DNA from: Vibrio hepatarius
GTDB taxonomy: Bacteria; Pseudomonadota; Gammaproteobacteria; Enterobacterales; Vibrionaceae
DNA length: 64,000 bases
NCBI RefSeq assembly: GCF_011806575.1
Contig: NZ_JAATOO010000025.1
Span: forward strand, 1 to 64,000
Reading direction: 5' to 3'
Positions 1 to 10,391 of this stretch are shown here, in pieces (position 1 is the first letter of the stretch; the number at the start of each line of letters is the position of its first letter). Below the pieces are notes generated by a model. The model made no database searches. It was not told the origin of the DNA and saw only the letters and a program-made list of their open reading frames with translations. Both the position numbers and the translations under genes were made by a program.

Positions 1-723
<723 letters not shown>

Positions 724-942
724 AAAAAGTTTTTATTCATTTAATATAGCGAGTTATGCGATCTAACGTGTTGTTTTTCAATAGGTTAAATTAATTGTAT
801 TTTATTTTAACTGTTATTTATAAGTGACTGTTTATATGTGGAATTATTGTTATATAAGTTTTATTTATTCTCTGGGAAGTTAATTCTTATTGGCTTGTTT
901 GGTCTCGGGATGGATTAATAAATGTTGTAAGAAAAGGAAATA

Positions 943-985
943 ACTACTCAGAAACAGTTTCTAATAATTTCTAATGATGAGTAGT
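943..985. repeat. inverted repeat flanking a tandem repeat upstream of cbbA
   Basis: ACTACTCA (943-950) pairs with TGAGTAGT (978-985). The 27 bases between them contain two tandem copies of TTTCTAATRA (958-967 and 968-977). It lies about 87 bases upstream of the cbbA start, so it could be an operator. No T-run follows, so a terminator is unlikely. Confidence 0.4.
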
Positions 986-1071
986 CCATTTGGCGACAAA
1001 CAAAATAAGGTAAGAACAAAATATATATGCGTTCGAATTCAATTATTTTGTCTTAGAACAAGGAGATAACT

Positions 1072-2136
1072 ATGGCGTTAATTAGCCTTAGGCAATTGCT
1101 CGATCATGCAGCGGAATATAGTTATGGCGTGCCTGCATTTAATGTAAATAACATGGAGCAAGTTCATGCCATTATGCGTGCCGCTGAAACCTGTCACGCC
1201 CCGGTTATTTTGCAAGCATCTGCCGGAGCACGAAACTATGCAGGCAGTACATTTCTTCGTCATTTAATGTTGGCAGCAGTCGAGCAGTGGCCACAGATCC
1301 CGATTGTTGTTCACCAAGATCACGGTGCTTCACCAAGCGTATGTCTACAAGCGATTCAAAACGGATTTACGTCTGTGATGATGGACGGTTCGTTGCTCGA
1401 AGACATGAAAACACCTGCCTCTTATGAATACAACTGCGATGTCACGCGGAAAGTGGTTGAGATAGCCCATGCCGGAGGGGTTTCAGTGGAAGGTGAACTT
1501 GGTTGTCTTGGTTCACTCGAAAGTGGCACAGCGGGAGAAGAAGACGGTTCTGGCGCCGAAGGAGTACTGGACCGAGAGCAGTTGTTAACCGATCCCGAGC
1601 AGGCGGCGGAGTTCGTCTTACTAACAGGCGTTGACGCATTAGCGATCGCCATCGGTACTAGTCATGGAGCGTACAAATTTACTCGAGAGCCGACCGGAGA
1701 CATTCTTGCGATAGACAGGGTCAAAGCGATTCACGCGCGTATTCCCAATACACACCTTGTGATGCACGGCTCCTCCTCTGTGCCTCAAGACTGGCTCGCG
1801 ACGATCAATGAATTCGGTGGCGATATGGGACAAGCCTACGGCGTTCCCGTTGAAGAGATTGTCGAAGGGATTAAGCATGGCGTGAGGAAGGTGAATATTG
1901 ACACCGACCTGCGTATGGCGAGTACAGGAGCGGTCAGAAAGTACCTGTATGAAAATCGACAACAGTTTGATCCACGCAAATTTTTGCAAGCGGCTACGGA
2001 TGCAATGCAGGCTCTGTGTGTAGAGCGCTACGACGCTTTTGGCTGCACCGGTATGGCAGCGAAGATTACACCACTTAACCTTGAGTCAATGGCAGCACGT
2101 TACCAATCCGAAAAGCGAGCTACTGCGACAAGCTAA
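1072..2136 (+). CDS. cbbA: fructose-bisphosphate aldolase, class II (Calvin-cycle type)
   Basis: Zn-dependent aldolase of 354 residues that joins triose phosphates to fructose-1,6-bisphosphate and sedoheptulose-1,7-bisphosphate. HQDHGAS (residues 81-87) carries the catalytic Asp83 and Zn ligand His84. GTSHGAYKF (His198) and MHGSSS (His232) supply the other Zn ligands, and NIDTDLR (275-281) binds phosphate. The length and the AYGVPVEEI segment fit the CbbA/Fba branch found in Calvin-cycle operons. AAGGAGATAACT precedes the ATG. It is the first gene of the operon with prk, fbp and rpe. A separate housekeeping fba is expected elsewhere in a Vibrio genome (inference). Confidence 0.95.
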   Translation: MALISLRQLLDHAAEYSYGVPAFNVNNMEQVHAIMRAAETCHAPVILQASAGARNYAGSTFLRHLMLAAVEQWPQIPIVVHQDHGASPSVCLQAIQNGFTSVMMDGSLLEDMKTPASYEYNCDVTRKVVEIAHAGGVSVEGELGCLGSLESGTAGEEDGSGAEGVLDREQLLTDPEQAAEFVLLTGVDALAIAIGTSHGAYKFTREPTGDILAIDRVKAIHARIPNTHLVMHGSSSVPQDWLATINEFGGDMGQAYGVPVEEIVEGIKHGVRKVNIDTDLRMASTGAVRKYLYENRQQFDPRKFLQAATDAMQALCVERYDAFGCTGMAAKITPLNLESMAARYQSEKRATATS

Positions 2137-2149
2137 GGAGGTACCCATT

Positions 2150-3076
2150 ATGTCTATTAAACACCCAATTCTTGCGGTAACCGGATCTTCTGGAGCGGGT
2201 ACGTCAACAGTAAAAAATGCGATGGAACAGATTTTCCGCCGCAACCGCTATAAAGCGGTAATCATTGAAGGTGATAGTTATCATCGGTATGACCGTGCTG
2301 AGATGCGGGAACGCTTAGAGCATGCTCAGAAAGAGGGTAGCAACCTCAGCCACTTTGGGCCTGAAGGTAACCGTTTTGAAGAGCTCGAAAAAACGTTTAA
2401 AACCTATGGCGAAACAGGTACCGCTAAACATCGTTATTACATACACAACGAAGAAGAAGCCCACCAGTTCAACCAGAAGGTTGGTACGTTTACTCCGTGG
2501 GAACCGGTAGAGGAAGGCTCTGATCTGTTGTTTTACGAAGGACTGCATGGCGGTGTGGTAACAGAATCTTGCAATGTCGCGCGATATGTTGATTTGCTTA
2601 TTGGTGTTGTCCCGATCGTGAATCTGGAATGGATTCAAAAAATTCATCGCGACACGAGTGTGCGAGGATACAGCCGCGAAGCGGTAACAGACATCATACT
2701 GCGCCGTATGCATGACTATATACATTACATTACGCCACAATTTTCCTGCACTGATATTAATTTCCAACGCGTCCCGATGGTCGATACTTCCAACCCGTTT
2801 ATAGCCCGAGCGATTCCGACGTTGGATGAGAGCATGGTGGTGATCCGTTTTCGAGATCCTAAGAAAACGGGTGTCGACTTTCAGTACCTTTTAAACATGA
2901 TCCATGGCTCGTTTATGTCACGACGTAACAATATCGTTGTCCCCGGGGGGAAAATGGGGCTAGCGATGGAGCTTATTATGCAGCCACTAATAGAGGACTT
3001 AGTATTCAATGGTTCTAATCGAGTAAGCGTCGAACCGAGTCATCAGCGTTTCCCCAATAACGAACCAAGAATATGA
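2150..3076 (+). CDS. cbbP: phosphoribulokinase
   Basis: ATP-dependent kinase that makes ribulose-1,5-bisphosphate, the RuBisCO substrate. With RuBisCO it is the signature enzyme of the Calvin cycle. The protein is 308 residues, matching the bacterial PRK class (about 290). The P-loop GSSGAGTST lies at residues 12-20, and GDSYHRYDR (41-49) holds the catalytic Asp42. Further family segments are HFGPEGN, YEGLHGG and the [13 protein letters not shown] stretch. An open frame extends upstream to 2039, inside cbbA, but AAGGAGG at 2135-2141 sits correctly only for the ATG at 2150, and the protein then begins directly with the kinase fold. It follows cbbA by 13 bases. Confidence 0.96.
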   Translation: MSIKHPILAVTGSSGAGTSTVKNAMEQIFRRNRYKAVIIEGDSYHRYDRAEMRERLEHAQKEGSNLSHFGPEGNRFEELEKTFKTYGETGTAKHRYYIHNEEEAHQFNQKVGTFTPWEPVEEGSDLLFYEGLHGGVVTESCNVARYVDLLIGVVPIVNLEWIQKIHRDTSVRGYSREAVTDIILRRMHDYIHYITPQFSCTDINFQRVPMVDTSNPFIARAIPTLDESMVVIRFRDPKKTGVDFQYLLNMIHGSFMSRRNNIVVPGGKMGLAMELIMQPLIEDLVFNGSNRVSVEPSHQRFPNNEPRI

Positions 3077-3086
3077 GGAAATTGTT

Positions 3087-4121
3087 ATGAGAAAACGAAT
3101 GACTTTTACCCGGTTTATCATTGAAGAACAACGCCGTATTCCTGAGTCTACGGGTGAATTTACGTTGCTGTTAAATGCGATTGTTACTGCATGTAAAGAG
3201 ATTGCAGATGACGTGAATCGCGGTCAGTTGATCGATGTGCTCGGCAGCGCGGAGAGCGAAAATGTTCAAGGAGAGATGCAGAAGAAACTGGATGTCATCT
3301 CAAACGAGGTCATGTTGCGCTCGCTGGAGTGGTCAGGTCACTTAGCTGGGATGGTGTCTGAAGAAATGGAAGAGGTATACCAGATCCCAGGGCGATACCC
3401 AAAAGGAAAATATTTACTGGTATTTGACCCACTGGATGGCTCATCCAATACGGAGGTTAATGTTTCTATCGGAACGATCTTCTCTATTTTACGCTGTCCG
3501 GAAGGGGTGACTGAACCACAAGAGCAAGATTTTCTTCAACCCGGTGCGCGCCAGGTTTGCGCGGGCTATGTGCTTTATGGACCTGCGACGAATCTGGTCC
3601 TGACAGCCGGACATGGTGTAAATGGGTTTACGCTCGACCATGACGTAGGTGAGTTTATTCTGACCCACCCATCATTAACTATCGCTTCTAAAACCAGTGA
3701 GTTTGCCATCAACGCCTCTAACCATCGTCATTGGGATGCGACCATTAGGCGTTATATCGATGAACTGGTCGAAGGGGAAGCTGGCCCCAGAGGGCGTAAC
3801 TTCAATACTCGTTGGATCGCTTCCATGGTTGCAGAAGTGCATCGAATTTTGATTCGAGGAGGGGTGTTTCTCTACCCTGCTGACAGACGTGAAAATGTGA
3901 AAAACGGTCGCTTACGTCTTCTTTACGAAGTCAATCCGATGAGTTTTATCGTTGAGCAAGCTGGCGGTGCGGCCACAAACGGTCGCGAACGTTTGCTCTC
4001 TATTAAGCCTGAATCGTTACATCAACGCGTTCCGGTCATCCTTGGAGCGAAAGAGGAAGTCGAACGGGTAATGCGTTATTACCGTGAGATGGAAGTTGAA
4101 CTTACCACATCAGAAAAATAG
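3087..4121 (+). CDS. cbbF: fructose-1,6-bisphosphatase, class I
   Basis: Hydrolyses fructose-1,6-bisphosphate in the regenerative half of the Calvin cycle. It may also act on sedoheptulose bisphosphate, as CbbF proteins often do (family knowledge). The protein is 344 residues, normal for class I. Metal-binding signatures are SEEMEEV (from residue 91) and FDPLDGSSN (113-121). GVFLYPAD and the [17 protein letters not shown] segment complete the active site. TGAGGAAA, overlapping the prk stop, is the ribosome site. It lies 10 bases after prk and 10 before rpe. Confidence 0.95.
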   Translation: MRKRMTFTRFIIEEQRRIPESTGEFTLLLNAIVTACKEIADDVNRGQLIDVLGSAESENVQGEMQKKLDVISNEVMLRSLEWSGHLAGMVSEEMEEVYQIPGRYPKGKYLLVFDPLDGSSNTEVNVSIGTIFSILRCPEGVTEPQEQDFLQPGARQVCAGYVLYGPATNLVLTAGHGVNGFTLDHDVGEFILTHPSLTIASKTSEFAINASNHRHWDATIRRYIDELVEGEAGPRGRNFNTRWIASMVAEVHRILIRGGVFLYPADRRENVKNGRLRLLYEVNPMSFIVEQAGGAATNGRERLLSIKPESLHQRVPVILGAKEEVERVMRYYREMEVELTTSEK

Positions 4122-4131
4122 GGAGAGAACA

Positions 4132-4827
4132 ATGAAACCATGGATAGCCCCTTCCATTTTGTCCGCAGATTTTGCCCGCTTGGGAGAGGAAGTGCGAAAC
4201 GTCATTGATGCAGGAGCGGATCTCATCCACTTCGATGTTATGGATAATCACTTTGTGCCTAATCTCACATTTGGTCCGGACGTTTGTCGCTCTTTGTATC
4301 TGCATCTACAAGAGTATGGAATTACAACGCCGTTAGATGTTCACCTTATGGTTGAACCGGTTGACCAGTTAGTTGAAAGCTTCGCTGAAGCTGGTGCGAA
4401 ATGGATTACGGTTCATCAGGAAGCCTGCCCACACCTTGACCGCACATTGCAACTGATTCAGAGCTGCGGCTGTAAAGCTGGTGTTGCGCTCAACCCCGCC
4501 ACGTCTCCCGAGACGATCAAGTATGTGATGGAGAAAGTGGATCTCGTTCTGGTTATGTCGGTCAACCCCGGTTTTGGTGGGCAAACGTTTATTGACTCTG
4601 CTTACGAGAAAATCGCGCAAATCAAACGAATGATCCAAGCATCAGGTAGAGACATCCGTTTAGAGGTGGATGGAGGGGTTAACGTCACAAATGTGGCTCG
4701 TTTGGCCAGCGCTGGTGCCGACTGTTTTGTTGCAGGCTCCGCCATTTTCAAAACACCTGATTATCGAGAGACATTAAGCGCATTTCGTGCGGCTATGGAC
4801 TCTGCCATTTACCAAATCACTGAGTGA
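4132..4827 (+). CDS. cbbE: ribulose-phosphate 3-epimerase
   Basis: Interconverts ribulose-5-phosphate and xylulose-5-phosphate, supplying the phosphoribulokinase substrate. The 231-residue TIM barrel has the standard marks: [14 protein letters not shown] at the N-terminus, [12 protein letters not shown] (metal-binding His/Asp), [14 protein letters not shown] and EVDGGV. The frame is open from 4084 inside fbp, but GGGAGAG just upstream selects the ATG at 4132. It is the last gene of the Calvin-cycle unit; a weak ACGCCA/TGGCGT hairpin (4832-4859) follows without a T-run. Confidence 0.95.
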   Translation: MKPWIAPSILSADFARLGEEVRNVIDAGADLIHFDVMDNHFVPNLTFGPDVCRSLYLHLQEYGITTPLDVHLMVEPVDQLVESFAEAGAKWITVHQEACPHLDRTLQLIQSCGCKAGVALNPATSPETIKYVMEKVDLVLVMSVNPGFGGQTFIDSAYEKIAQIKRMIQASGRDIRLEVDGGVNVTNVARLASAGADCFVAGSAIFKTPDYRETLSAFRAAMDSAIYQITE

Positions 4828-5231
4828 GTCTACGCCAAAAGTATACGTAAGCGTGGCGTCCAGTTGGTTTAAATAACTGGAAGCTAAATAACCAATTGCA
4901 ACGTGAAAGTGGAAAGAAGTTAAGTACCCAGACATTGAAAAGCACCAAGGGCTTATCTCTATCCATATGAAAACAAATGAAATTAACATTTAATTAACGA
5001 TTGGCGTGCCCTTTGCATAACCTTACATAAATTAGGGAAAGTCGAGAAAGTGCCCCTCCTTTCAGTTCAGTGGATGTGTTTCAGTGAGTGGAATTAAACA
5101 TCAGGTTTGTTTGTGCCGCTGCCTTCAAAGCGAGACTGACCGAACTTCATAAGATGTGTGAATAACAATAAATACATTAGCTGGGATGCTGTGGACGTAG
5201 CGTAGGTAACAGGCAAACAAGGAGTACAAGA
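4828..5231. other. gap between the Calvin-cycle operon and the hox operon
   Basis: The 404 bases hold no credible gene. They contain an imperfect hairpin after rpe (4832-4859), a TTGGTT/AACCAA inverted repeat around 4865-4894, the sigma54-type promoter (5002-5017), and a leader of about 200 nt before hoxF. No intrinsic terminator is visible, so read-through from cbbE into hoxF remains possible. Confidence 0.6.
5002..5017 (+). promoter_or_regulatory. sigma54 (-24/-12) promoter of the hox operon
   Basis: TGGCGTGCCCTTTGCA has GG (5003-5004) and GC (5015-5016) separated by exactly 10 bases, with the consensus TGGC and TTTGCA contexts. This is a close match to the RpoN consensus. Transcription would start near 5028. 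The nearby hoxA gene encodes a GAFTGA-containing activator able to drive such promoters. Confidence 0.8.
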
Positions 5232-7073
5232 ATGAGCAATGACGTATCTTCAATTCTAAACCAATATCAACATCGCCGAGATCGGCTGCTTGATATGTTA
5301 TGGCAGGTTCAAAACCGAGACGGGTATATCTCACGACCAGCCACAGAAGCGTTAGCCGCAGGATTAAATCTATCTGTTTTGGATGTTCAGGAAACCCTGT
5401 CGTTTTACCACTTCTTCCACAGTCGTCCATCGGGTGAACATAAAATTTATCTTGCCGATACTGTGATCGCACGTATGAATGGATACGAAGCGGTCCGTGA
5501 AGCGTTGGAAGATGCGGTCGGTTGCCAATTTGGTCAGGTTTCAGTAGATGGTTGTTTTGGGCTTTTCGATACTCATTGTATTGGTTTGTCTGATCAAGAG
5601 CCTGCCATGCTGGTAGATGGTATTCCTTTTACACACCTTGATCCCGCTAAAGTTCGTCACGTTATTACAGCGTTAAAAAACGGCACTACGGCGCAAGCTC
5701 TAGCAAATCCACAACAGTTAGCGGAAGACTCGGTGGAGTACATTGACAACTTGGTGAAGACTCAGGTCTACCACGCGGGGCCAATTTTCTTCCAAGATGA
5801 TTTTGATATTAAAGCCGTTGTGACGGATATTCTTGCCAAACGCCCTGAAGAGGTGGTTTATGCGACCAGTGCTTCTAAGTTACGTGGGCGTGGTGGTGCC
5901 GGATTCTCTGCCGGTTTGAAATGGCAGTTATGTCGTGATGCGCCAGGCAAACAAAAATACCTGATATGCAATGCGGACGAAGGGGAGCCGGGCACTTATA
6001 AGGATCGCGTGATCATGACAAAGAGTCCGGAGCAGGTGTTTGCAGGTATGATCATTGCGGCGTATGCCATTGGAGCCAAAGAAGGCATTTTTTATCTTCG
6101 TTCAGAGTACGCTTATCTAGTTCCATACCTTGAAGCTAAATTGACCGACCTGAGAAGCCAGCAATTGTTAGGTGAGCAAATACAAGGTAGAACGGACTTC
6201 AGTTTTGATATCCGCATTCAACTGGGGGCTGGTGCTTACATATGTGGCGATGAGTCAGCACTGATCGAATCTTGTGAAGGGAAGCGAGGGACGCCCCGAG
6301 TTAAACCTCCGTTCCCCGTTCAGCAGGGATATCTCAGTCAACCCACTGCGGTGAACAACGTAGAAACATTTGCCACTGTCGCGCGCATTATGCAAAAAGG
6401 AGCGAAATGGTATGAAGCGATGGGAACCTCGACTTCGGCGGGTACGCGCTTAATCAGTGTGGCTGGGGATGTTAAAAAACCAGGTATCTACGAGATTGAA
6501 TGGGGTTCTACGCTCTCTGATGTATTGTCATTAGTGGGGGCTGAGAACGCCCACGCAGTGCAAATCAGTGGCCCTTCAGGAGAATGTGTATCGGTCTCTA
6601 AAGGGGCACAAAGGAAGTTTGATTACAGTGATTTGTCATGTAATGGCTCGGTCATGGTGTTTAACCAACAGCGGGATCTGCTGGCGATCGTACGCGATTT
6701 TATCCACTTCTTTATGGAAGAATCCTGTGGGATTTGTGTTCCTTGTCGCGCTGGCAATGTTGCACTCTACGACAAAATCAACCTGATTATGAACGGTCAT
6801 GCTGTTGAGCAGGATTTGGATGAAATCATAGCGTGGTCAAACATTATACGTAGTACCAGTCGTTGTGGCCTTGGTACGACTTCTTCGAAACCGATTCTAA
6901 CCACATTAAATCAATTCCCGGAAATCTATCAGAGCAAGCTGACTCAGCAACAAGGTCCTCTATTAGCATCGTTTGATCTCAATGCGGCGATGGAAGGGTT
7001 TGCTGTGGCATCCGAAGCTCTGATGCCGAAAACGACCAAAGCCGCTGCGGGTTCTCAGGAGGCAATCAAATGA
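5232..7073 (+). CDS. hoxF: NAD-reducing [NiFe]-hydrogenase, diaphorase subunit HoxF
   Basis: FMN- and NAD-binding subunit (613 residues) that passes electrons from the hydrogenase module to NAD+. The N-terminal 180 or so residues resemble NuoE but keep only Cys98, Cys108 and Cys116, not the usual four-Cys [2Fe-2S] pattern. The NuoF-like part has GRGGAGF (219-225, NADH site), the CNADEGEPGTYKDR segment (FMN) and ESCGICVPCR (Cys499, 502, 505) plus Cys545 for a [4Fe-4S] cluster. AAGGAGTACAAGA precedes the ATG. It is first in hoxFUYHWI and overlaps hoxU by 4 bases. Length and fusion order match group 3d soluble hydrogenases such as that of Cupriavidus necator. Confidence 0.95.
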   Translation: MSNDVSSILNQYQHRRDRLLDMLWQVQNRDGYISRPATEALAAGLNLSVLDVQETLSFYHFFHSRPSGEHKIYLADTVIARMNGYEAVREALEDAVGCQFGQVSVDGCFGLFDTHCIGLSDQEPAMLVDGIPFTHLDPAKVRHVITALKNGTTAQALANPQQLAEDSVEYIDNLVKTQVYHAGPIFFQDDFDIKAVVTDILAKRPEEVVYATSASKLRGRGGAGFSAGLKWQLCRDAPGKQKYLICNADEGEPGTYKDRVIMTKSPEQVFAGMIIAAYAIGAKEGIFYLRSEYAYLVPYLEAKLTDLRSQQLLGEQIQGRTDFSFDIRIQLGAGAYICGDESALIESCEGKRGTPRVKPPFPVQQGYLSQPTAVNNVETFATVARIMQKGAKWYEAMGTSTSAGTRLISVAGDVKKPGIYEIEWGSTLSDVLSLVGAENAHAVQISGPSGECVSVSKGAQRKFDYSDLSCNGSVMVFNQQRDLLAIVRDFIHFFMEESCGICVPCRAGNVALYDKINLIMNGHAVEQDLDEIIAWSNIIRSTSRCGLGTTSSKPILTTLNQFPEIYQSKLTQQQGPLLASFDLNAAMEGFAVASEALMPKTTKAAAGSQEAIK

Positions 7074-7774
7074 CAATCACATTAACCATTGATGGAAAGA
7101 CAGTAACTGCCGAAGAAGGGCAGGGTTTGATAGATGTTGCCAATGACGCAGGAGTCTACATCCCGTCTCTCTGCTATCAGAGAGGGAAACCTTGTCTTGG
7201 TACTTGTCGTGTCTGTACTTGCAAAGTGAATGGTAACCCGGTGGCGTCATGCACGATTCCAGTACAGGATGGCATGGTCGTGGAAGTTGAGGAACCTGAA
7301 GTACGAGACATGCGTAAAGCGCTGATTGAGTTGTTGTTCGTGGAAGGTAAGCACAATTGCCCAAGCTGCGAAAAAAGCGGTCGGTGTGATCTTCAAGCCG
7401 TAGGCTACGAAACAGGAATGATGGTCTCTCGATTCCCTTATCGTTTCCCTATCACCGAGAACGATTATTGCTCAGATAAAATCTGGTTAGAGCGAGACCG
7501 CTGTATATTTTGTCAGCGTTGTGTCGAGTTTATTCGCGATGAGGAGACAGGGCAAAAAATATTCAATATCAGTGAACGCGGCGCGAAAGCTCGGATAGAA
7601 ATCGATGTTGAGCTGGCGAATAAAATGAGTGATGAGCAGGCGAAAGCCGCCATGGACATTTGTCCGGTAGGTTGCATTCTGAAGAAAGCGGTGGGATTCG
7701 ACGCACCAATTGGCAAGCGTAAATACGAGATTGAAACCGTTCGTGAACGCGCATTAAGAGGAGAGCACAAATGA
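7070..7774 (+). CDS. hoxU: NAD-reducing hydrogenase subunit HoxU
   Basis: Iron-sulfur relay subunit (234 residues) of the diaphorase module, homologous to the N-terminus of NuoG. The [2Fe-2S] ligands are Cys35, 46, 49 and 61. HNCPSCEKSGRC (His95, Cys97, 100, 106) is the His/Cys cluster motif. CIFCQRC (145, 148, 151) with CPVGC (198, 202) holds a [4Fe-4S] cluster. The start overlaps the hoxF stop (ATGA) and the stop overlaps the hoxY start in the same way, so the genes look translationally coupled. Confidence 0.94.
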   Translation: MTITLTIDGKTVTAEEGQGLIDVANDAGVYIPSLCYQRGKPCLGTCRVCTCKVNGNPVASCTIPVQDGMVVEVEEPEVRDMRKALIELLFVEGKHNCPSCEKSGRCDLQAVGYETGMMVSRFPYRFPITENDYCSDKIWLERDRCIFCQRCVEFIRDEETGQKIFNISERGAKARIEIDVELANKMSDEQAKAAMDICPVGCILKKAVGFDAPIGKRKYEIETVRERALRGEHK

Positions 7775-8397
7775 GTACTAGTAATACCAATGTGATTTAC
7801 TCCCATGAGTTGCCTAAAACACCACTCGATGCGAAAACCATCGCGCTACGAGAAGATAAAATCAAAGTGGCCATGATTGGACTATGTGGCTGCTGGGGCT
7901 GCACTTTGTCTTTCCTCGATATGGATGAGCGCATCCTCGGTTTGCTGGATAAGGTCACGATTACCCGTTCATCCATCACGGATGTAAAGCGTATACCGGA
8001 ACGTTGTGTGATCGGGTTTGTCGAGGGAGGTGTTGCCAACGATGAGAATATTGAAACCTTAGAGCACTTTCGTGAGAACTGCGATATTTTGATATCAGTC
8101 GGTGCCTGCGCTGTATGGGGCGGTGTTCCGGCGATGCGCAACCAAGTCAGCTTAACGGAATGTTTAGACGAAGCTTATATATCTTCAACTACACGTCCGC
8201 CAGGTTCGGACAATGTCATTCCGCATATCGATGTTCCCCGTATAACAACCAAAGTATATCCCGCGCATCAAGTTGTGAAAATGGACTACTTCATACCGGG
8301 TTGTCCCCCTGATGGGGATGCCATTTTTAAAGTTTTGGATGATTTAGTGAATGGTCGCGAAATCGACTTGCCATCATCGATCAATCGGTATGATTAA
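7771..8397 (+). CDS. hoxY: NAD-reducing hydrogenase small subunit HoxY
   Basis: Small subunit (208 residues) of the [NiFe] module. It carries one proximal [4Fe-4S] cluster through Cys41 and Cys44 (GLCGCWGCTLSF), Cys113 (SVGACAVWGG) and Cys178 (PGCPPDGD). There is no Tat signal and no C-terminal anchor, consistent with a cytoplasmic enzyme. The short length and CGCWGC motif fit group 3d rather than membrane-bound hydrogenases. Four-base overlap with hoxU; 20 bases separate it from hoxH. Confidence 0.95.
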   Translation: MSTSNTNVIYSHELPKTPLDAKTIALREDKIKVAMIGLCGCWGCTLSFLDMDERILGLLDKVTITRSSITDVKRIPERCVIGFVEGGVANDENIETLEHFRENCDILISVGACAVWGGVPAMRNQVSLTECLDEAYISSTTRPPGSDNVIPHIDVPRITTKVYPAHQVVKMDYFIPGCPPDGDAIFKVLDDLVNGREIDLPSSINRYD

Positions 8398-8417
8398 CAA
8401 AATGGAAGGTGATTCTC

Positions 8418-9884
8418 ATGAGCAAAACATTGGTGATTGACCCCGTTACCCGTATAGAAGGGCACGGTAAGGTGACCCTCCAACTTGATGACAATAACAA
8501 CGTGGTGGATGCCAAACTGCAAGTTGTCGAGTTTAGGGGGTTTGAACGATTCATCCAAGGTCACCCCTATTGGGAAGCCCCAATGCTGCTTCAGCGCATC
8601 TGCGGCATTTGTTTTGTGAGCCACCATTTGTGTGGCGCGAAAGCACTCGATGATATGGTTGGCGTGGGGTTGAAAGACGGAATTCAAATGTTACCCACAC
8701 CGGAAAAAATGCGTCGTTTAGGGCATTACGCTCAGCAATTGCAATCGCATGTGACGGCCTATTTTTATCTGATCGCGCCTGAAATGGTGTTCGGAATTGA
8801 AGAGGCTCCGGAAAAACGTAATATCTTGGGGCTTGCTGAAGCAAATCCTGAGCTTGTCAAAAGAGTGATTGAGCTACGTCGCTGGGGGCAGGAACTTATT
8901 CAAGCAGTACTGGGTAAACGGATGCACGGTATCAGTTCTGTTCCGGGCGGAGTAAACAGCAATTTATCTGAAGAACAACGAGATTATTTTCTTAAGGGTG
9001 GCAAAGATACGCTTTCGATCGATCAAGTGATTGACTATGCGCAAGATGCTCTAAATCTTTTCTATGACTATCACGAGAAACATCAAGAAGAGATTGACGG
9101 CTTTGGTGTCGTGGAAGCACTGGATATGTGTCTTGTCGATGAAAACGGTGACGTTGACTACTATCACGGCACATTAAAAGTCATAGATAAAGATAAGAAT
9201 GTCGTTCTGGAAACGGATTATCACAACTACCTTGATCACTTCTCCGAAGCGACAGAGCCCTGGAGCTATATGAAATTTCCTTACCTTAAAGCGCTGGGTA
9301 GAGAAGCTGGCTCTGTACGGGTTGGGCCACTGGCAAGGGTGAACGTGACACGCCGATATCATACGCCGTTAGCTCAGAAGGCCCTCGAACGTTTCCATAA
9401 TTACACTCAGGGTAAAGCGAATAATATGACGTTGCATACCAACTGGGCGAGGGCGATCGAAATTCTTCATTCTGCAGAGCTGATTAAAGAACTGTTAAAC
9501 GATCCAGACCTACAAGGTGAGCAACTGATTATCACTCCTGAAAAAGGCGCTTGGACGGGAGAGGGAATCGGTGTGGTCGAAGCACCTCGTGGAACGCTAC
9601 TCCACCATTACCGTGCTGATGAAGCCGGTAATATGACGTTTGCCAACCTGATTGTCTCCACGACGCAAAATAACACGGTGATCAATCGTACCGTACAGGC
9701 AGTGGCACAGGACTGGATTTCAGGCAAAGCTGAAATTACCGAAGGCATGATGAATGCACTTGAAGTGGGGATTAGAGCTTACGACCCTTGTCTAAGTTGT
9801 GCAACTCACGCTATGGGACAAATGCCACTAAAAGTCTCGCTTATTGATAAATCAGGAAGGTTATTGGATGAAAAATACAGATAG
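8418..9884 (+). CDS. hoxH: NAD-reducing hydrogenase large subunit HoxH
   Basis: Catalytic subunit (488 residues) holding the NiFe(CN)2CO site. The first ligand pair is in RICGICFVSHH (Cys62, Cys65) and the second in DPCLSCATH (Cys458, Cys461, His464). After His464 there are 24 residues, the cleavable C-terminal extension that keeps the site open until Ni is inserted. A GTG at 8409 would add three residues, but GGAAGG (8404-8409) is spaced 8 bases from the ATG at 8418, which gives the usual MSKTLVIDPVTRIEG start. The 3' end overlaps hoxW by 17 bases. Confidence 0.96.
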   Translation: MSKTLVIDPVTRIEGHGKVTLQLDDNNNVVDAKLQVVEFRGFERFIQGHPYWEAPMLLQRICGICFVSHHLCGAKALDDMVGVGLKDGIQMLPTPEKMRRLGHYAQQLQSHVTAYFYLIAPEMVFGIEEAPEKRNILGLAEANPELVKRVIELRRWGQELIQAVLGKRMHGISSVPGGVNSNLSEEQRDYFLKGGKDTLSIDQVIDYAQDALNLFYDYHEKHQEEIDGFGVVEALDMCLVDENGDVDYYHGTLKVIDKDKNVVLETDYHNYLDHFSEATEPWSYMKFPYLKALGREAGSVRVGPLARVNVTRRYHTPLAQKALERFHNYTQGKANNMTLHTNWARAIEILHSAELIKELLNDPDLQGEQLIITPEKGAWTGEGIGVVEAPRGTLLHHYRADEAGNMTFANLIVSTTQNNTVINRTVQAVAQDWISGKAEITEGMMNALEVGIRAYDPCLSCATHAMGQMPLKVSLIDKSGRLLDEKYR

Positions 9885-10362
9885 TCCGATATCGCTGAAC
9901 TCGTTCGATCTGATATATGGAATAGGCAATGTTGGTCGGCAAGATGATGGTCTGGGGTGGGCTTTTATTGATGACATTGAGGCGCTTTCCGACCTAGATG
10001 CTACTTTAATACGCCACTATCAGCTCTTTTTTGAAGATGTGGATTTACTGCGGCGCCATAAAAGAGTGCTGTTTGTCGATGCTACAAAAGATTCTGGTAC
10101 GGAGAGTTTCTCCCTATCGAGAGTTAAGCCAAGACTCGATGATTCATTTACTTCGCATGCCATCACAGTTCAGACGATTTTAGCTTTATGCCATCAGGTG
10201 TATCAGGTGTATCCGGATGTCTGGTTGTTAGCCATAAAAGGTGATGAATGGGAGCTTAAACTCGGTCTGACTGATTGCTCACGGCAACGGTTAAATCACG
10301 CAGTCAATCAAGTCATGACCGCGGGGGTTTATCCTTGCAGTCCGGCATTGGCTCACATGTAG
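9868..10362 (+). CDS. hoxW: hydrogenase maturation peptidase HoxW (for HoxH)
   Basis: Endopeptidase of the HybD/HycI family (164 residues) that removes the HoxH C-terminal extension after Ni insertion. It shows GIGNVGRQDDGLGWAF (from residue 18) with the metal-sensing acidic residues, FVDA, and a later SHA segment. A TTG at 9844 gives a longer frame, but AGGAAGG (9854-9860) is placed correctly for the ATG at 9868. The start lies inside the end of hoxH. Position between hoxH and hoxI matches hoxFUYHWI operons. Confidence 0.9.
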   Translation: MKNTDSPISLNSFDLIYGIGNVGRQDDGLGWAFIDDIEALSDLDATLIRHYQLFFEDVDLLRRHKRVLFVDATKDSGTESFSLSRVKPRLDDSFTSHAITVQTILALCHQVYQVYPDVWLLAIKGDEWELKLGLTDCSRQRLNHAVNQVMTAGVYPCSPALAHM

Positions 10363-10391
10363 GTTTTATCAAAAAATCAAGGAGTGAAGGA

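Noticed and set aside
4832-4859. Hairpin after rpe as a terminator
   Set aside because: The stem is only six bases with no T-run, so termination is doubtful.
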